In this document: piece after piece, positions 8,451-11,250 of the stretch
Numbering within the stretch: the stretch's first letter is position 1
How the letters are laid out: the number at the start of each line of letters is the position of its first letter
Source of the DNA: Saccoglossus kowalevskii
Lineage: Eukaryota; Hemichordata; Enteropneusta; Harrimaniidae
Assembly: GCF_000003605.2 (NCBI RefSeq)
Contig: NW_003145791.1
Span: forward strand, 281,498-292,747
DNA length: 11,250 bases
Reading direction: 5' to 3'
Made by a program: the position numbers and the translations under genes
The notes under the pieces: generated by a model
The model's input: the letters and a program-made list of their open reading frames with translations, nothing else
The model's database searches: none
Told to the model about the DNA's origin: nothing

Positions 8451-8724
8451 CTGTTTGGCCAATTGGGTGCGACCAATGATAATATGCAGGTGCCCACCTG
8501 TCGAAGTCTTCTCCGGTGCTCGGTGTACTAGCGGGAAGGAAGGAAAGGCGTACACAACTAAGTGGGTCCGCGGGGTAGCAAAGCGACCCTGGCCCAGGCT
8601 CCTGGAGTCAGCAGGAGTGTTACGTACGTCAGGAGCTTGGTGTTCCGGGGTGCGGCAAACGGTTTAAATTTGGACCGTCCACAGCCGAAACAGCCTGGAG
8701 GCTACCCACAGGGATATCAGCCAC
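8451..8724 (-). pseudogene. Linker between RNase H and recombinase domains (relic)
   Basis: The minus strand around 8510-8555 reads YAFPSFPLVHRAPEKTSTG, close to the AFPPFPLV motif found after RNase H in many DIRS-type polyproteins. A segment resembling the usual aPLWP-x-x-xWFP stretch follows with substitutions. The piece between 8560 and 8724 shifts frame and is harder to align. It is the same broken polyprotein as the flanking domains. Confidence 0.7.
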
Positions 8725-9180
8725 TCTGTGCCCTGAAAGGGCGTCGCCAGACTGTTCCTCACCCCTGGAAGGTGGTGTGCGGTTAGCTCCACATTGTATT
8801 CCAGGCACCAAAAGAGGATTTTGCTCCGCTAGGACTGACAACGATGGGGAATGCGTCCCCCCTCCTTCTTGAAGGAGACCACCGCTGCATTGTATCTTTG
8901 GAGCAGGAATCTGTGATCTCGAACTACGGGTAGAAAGTGTGGTAGTGCTAAGTACACTGCTTTCAGTTTGAGCCAGTTGATATGGTAGTCCCAAAACTAT
9001 GCGGGAGTCTTATCCTTGGGCTTGTTCGTCCAATAGATGCGCTCCCCAACCCTAGGGGGAGGCATCTGTTACCAGAGTCATATCTGCGGCGAGCGGGTCC
9101 AAGGAGGCCCCTCTGCCAGAGGTTGGCCAGTGACAACCACCAGGGCAGGGCTTCCTTCACTTGGTCCGAGATCGAAACCC
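8725..9180 (-). pseudogene. RNase H domain relic of the DIRS-like element
   Basis: The minus strand gives DQVKEALPWWLSLANL (about 9115-9165), then, after a one-base shift, LVTDAS with the first catalytic Asp at 9064-9066, GWGAHLLD, HINWLKLKAVYLAL, GGTHSPSLSVLAEQ, ELTAHHLPGV and a DALS motif (Asp at 8743-8745). These are the landmarks of DIRS-type RNase H, which removes the RNA strand during cDNA synthesis. Breaks: a stop at 9052-9054 directly after TDAS, another near 9008, frameshifts near 9095, 8995, 8850, 8815 and 8745. The position normally Asp in the DN-T/A-VV motif is Tyr (8892-8894), so a catalytic residue is lost. Confidence 0.85.
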
Positions 9181-9890
9181 GCCTATCTAGTTCCCATAGG
9201 AGAGCTCGGCGTTATAACAAGCGTTATACCGGGCGGCTACGTAGTGCGGCCTGGGGAACGACCCTTTGAACCGGGATCATCATTCCGATGATCCGCATTA
9301 GTTCACGGAGGGACACCGAGGGAACGCTGACTAGGCATTCGGCTAGGCTGCTTAGCGCTAAGCAATACACTTGAAATAGCTAAGCCAAGCTTATCTCTGT
9401 GTCAAAACTCCATGCTCAGGGACACCAACTGTGCGTTGGGTCGAGGTGGGACTTGTCGATTTACTAACGAGCCCAACTGGTGAAGTAAATTCTGTGTTAG
9501 CCTGACGCGTTTGGCTATTACCCCTTGCCTGGGTTGTTGGTAACCAGTGGTCTGGAAAACTGGATGCCTGCCACTTGTAGATTTGGTATTACGAACACAT
9601 TTGGGTAGTAGCCTGGACTTAGTTCTGGCTGACGTACCCTGTGTATGGCGTCTTTCCCCAGCAAACTGCTACTTCCTGTCTGATTGCTTCCGCCTTGCGG
9701 GAGTCCCCTGGCAGTGCCCACTGGAGATTTCAGCGGTATCCCGTAAACGGATGTCACCACCTGGAAAGGTCCAGGTATCGGTCACCCGCCGTCTCCAAAC
9801 CGGACTACACCGGCGCAATCTGTGTACGACAGGGATATGTGGCCATGTGTTCGGCAGTTGCGAGGGGAGGGTGCTCCCTTCCCCCATGAG
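9181..9890 (-). pseudogene. Reverse transcriptase relic of the DIRS-like element
   Basis: The best-preserved part is the thumb/connection, SLRELMRIIGMMIPVQRVVP (about 9250-9313), open in one frame from 9331 to about 9085 apart from two stops. Before it, SHLDPTHS and SMEFDTEISLA (about 9385-9450, in shifting frames) match the usual post-catalytic segment. Further upstream, GIQFSR leads directly into a DHWL remnant near 9541-9552, where YLDD-W-L would be expected, so the catalytic box seems deleted. A degenerate LRD motif near 9740 may correspond to motif A, and fragments of the fingers extend to about 9890. Each assignment upstream of 9550 is from memory of the family and is weaker than the RNase H and recombinase calls. 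Confidence 0.65.
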
Positions 9891-10062
9891 GTGAGTTCCC
9901 CAAGGCCTGAAGTAGTCACTAAGTTGTGACCTGGCCACTCATCGAACACGTGTTGCCTGGACTAGGAGGCTGGTGCGTTCTGCCTCCAAGGTCGCCAGAG
10001 TGCTGGGCATGCATAATAATGCGCTCAAGCAACTCTACATTCAGGGGTGGATGGGTCTCCTC
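9891..10062 (-). other. GC-rich 5' remnant of the DIRS-like element
   Basis: Composition matches the element up to about 10060, but no gag or other domain can be identified in any minus-strand frame. It may be the region just before RT, or a gag tail eroded beyond recognition. Confidence 0.35.
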
Positions 10063-10082
10063 ACAAAAATGCATTTTAGCAA

Positions 10083-11035
10083 TATATTTGGAATAGTGAA
10101 TCAAAATTGTGTTTTACTGATACCCTACAAACAAGAGACCTGCAAAATTTAATAAAACATTTCAGTATGACAGATTTTGATAAAACTCAACAGTCTGTTA
10201 ATCAAGCAGGTATTTTACTTTCAGAAATTTATCTCACAGCAGCTGGCAATTGTCTAAAAAAACGTATTATAAAGAAATGTAAAACCAATAGGACAAACAC
10301 AAAAACTTGTAAACCAAAATGGTTCACAAGTGAACTCTCTCATATGAAAAGAACAATTCAAAAATTGTCAAATAATGTAAGCTCAAAACCATATGATAAA
10401 GAATTGAGGATAAAAAGCTACAACCTAAAATGTAAATACAAGCATGAAGTGAAGAAAAAAAAGAGAGAATTTAAAAATGAAATATTACAAAAATTAGAAG
10501 GGTTGAGTAAATCATGTCCAAAAGACTATTGGGACCTAATAAAAGAACTAAAACCCAAGCAAACAGACACTGACTGTCAAAACATTGAAAGTCAAAAATG
10601 TATGACCACTTCAAAAACCTAAATTCAGACAAAACAGAAACAGACTTGCACATACATGAAGAGCTAAAACAAATGGAAACATTAAATATACCCCATAATA
10701 AATTAAAATCAAAGTATATCCCAGCTTGAAATTCACACAGCTATAAATAACCTAAAAAATGGTAAATCTCCAGGTGTAGATAAAATAACTAATGGAATGA
10801 TAAAGGCAGGCAGACACATACTAATCAGTCAATTACAAAAGCTATTCAATTTAATTCTAACTACTGGCCATTTTCCAGATTGTTGGAATCTAGGTATAAT
10901 AACACCCATATTTAAAAAAGGAGATAAATGTGACCCCGGAAACTACAGGGGAATAACTTTAATTAATACATTAAGCAAGCTTTTCACTGCAATTTAAAAT
11001 CAAAGAAAGCTTAGAAAGAACTCCCATGTGCTGAG
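10083..11035 (+). pseudogene. Non-LTR retrotransposon (LINE) ORF2 fragment, truncated both ends
   Basis: The frame from about 10080 to 10622 gives a basic, coiled-coil-like linker (segments KPKWFTSELSHMKRTIQKL and CPKDYWDLIKELKPK) typical of the region between the endonuclease and RT of LINE ORF2. After a frameshift near 10598, YDHFKNLN follows. After another near 10710, the RT opening appears: NNLKNGKSPGVDKITNGMI, then PDCWNLGIITPIFKKGDK and DPGNYRGITLINTLSKLF, which are RT motifs 0 to 2. A stop at 10995-10997 falls inside a conserved ILNQR-like segment, which continues faintly to about 11035. The upstream endonuclease and the downstream catalytic YADD box are absent, so it cannot be active. 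The clade (Jockey, CR1, RTE or similar) is undecided. Confidence 0.85.
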
Positions 11036-11084
11036 AGTATTGAAGACACATTAAATATAATTCGAAATTACTTAGCTGAAAACT

Positions 11085-11250
11085 AATTATGCAAATCAGA
11101 AAATTAATATGACCAGATTTGAGTGTAAAACTAATGAGGTCTGCGCAATGTAACAGAAAATCTATGTCTCCAAGTTTAATTGAAATGTGATTAGAACCAA
11201 AAAATTATGAATTATTATGCTTATTAGGGAATTAATATGAACAGATTTTT
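11085..11250. repeat. Family A repeat copies, right side
   Basis: Two anchors, ATGCAAATCAGAAAATTAAT at about 11090 and a variant ATGCTTATTAGGGAATTAAT at about 11217, lie 128 bases apart with GAGGTCTGCGCAATG and TCTATGTCTCCAAGTTTAAT between them. This is the same unit, spacing and orientation as at 1885-2815. The array runs off the window edge. Confidence 0.8.

Larger units (their letters stand above)
6638..10062 (-). mobile_element. Decayed DIRS-like (tyrosine recombinase) retrotransposon
   Basis: A GC-rich block in AT-rich surroundings encodes, on the minus strand, reverse transcriptase, RNase H, a conserved linker and a tyrosine recombinase in that order. RT with RNase H plus a tyrosine recombinase, instead of a DDE integrase or endonuclease, defines DIRS-order elements, which replicate through a circular intermediate and integrate without target duplication. 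Many frameshifts and stops break the reading frame, so it is inactive. The left end (its 3' side) has a structured terminal region starting near 6638. The right end (its 5' side) stops near 10062 without a recognisable gag, so it is 5'-truncated or too decayed. Borders are judged from composition and are approximate at the right. It has the same orientation as the methyltransferase gene and probably lies in its intron. Confidence 0.85.

Noticed and set aside
9274-9294. 8-bp hairpin GGATCATC/GATGATCC
   Set aside because: It falls within codons of the conserved RT thumb segment, so it is probably incidental.
9350-9363. Perfect 14-bp palindrome GCTTAGCGCTAAGC
   Set aside because: Isolated and inside RT-derived sequence; no repeat copy or site context.
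7343-9894. Several plus-strand open frames of 66-115 codons
   Set aside because: They lie opposite RT, RNase H and recombinase relics; GC-rich antisense DNA lacks stops, and none has family-like motifs.

Overview
The window looks like nuclear DNA of an invertebrate animal. It is AT-rich and mostly non-coding, with short exons bounded by GT..AG splice sites, miniature inverted-repeat elements, degenerate interspersed repeats and decayed retrotransposons. Nothing resembles a bacterial operon. The repeat style would suit a marine invertebrate, but the species cannot be named from sequence alone.

Layout. Bases 1-1750 hold weak gene signals: an open frame on the minus strand running off the left edge, a short minus-strand first exon encoding a signal peptide and ending in a GTAAGT donor (645-699), and a possible plus-strand signal-anchor exon at 1539. 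Bases 1885-2815 are a degenerate array of roughly 120-150 bp units (family A), interrupted by a 178-bp MITE with 16-bp near-terminal inverted repeats and a TA duplication. Bases 2820-3540 and 4620-5560 hold nothing I can assign. Bases 3545-4345 are a second degenerate array (family B) with a large tandem duplication.

Bases 5906-6410 carry the last two exons of a host gene on the minus strand, whose joined reading frame looks like the C-terminal part of a class I SAM-dependent methyltransferase. Its upstream exons are not visible here, so the preceding intron probably contains everything to its right. A foldback MITE with TTAA flanks (5694-5858) lies just past its stop codon.

Bases 6638 to about 10060 form a GC-rich block that is a decayed DIRS-order (tyrosine-recombinase) retrotransposon on the minus strand: reverse transcriptase, RNase H, linker and tyrosine recombinase in the expected order, then a terminal region with three consecutive hairpins. 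Many frameshifts and stops break it. It abuts a plus-strand non-LTR retrotransposon fragment (10083-11035) that lacks the endonuclease and the catalytic half of its RT. Family A repeats return at 11085-11250.

I see no intact new defence or mobile system. The most informative items are the spliced methyltransferase end, the DIRS-like relic with its hairpin terminus, and the nested MITE that gives a relative insertion order.
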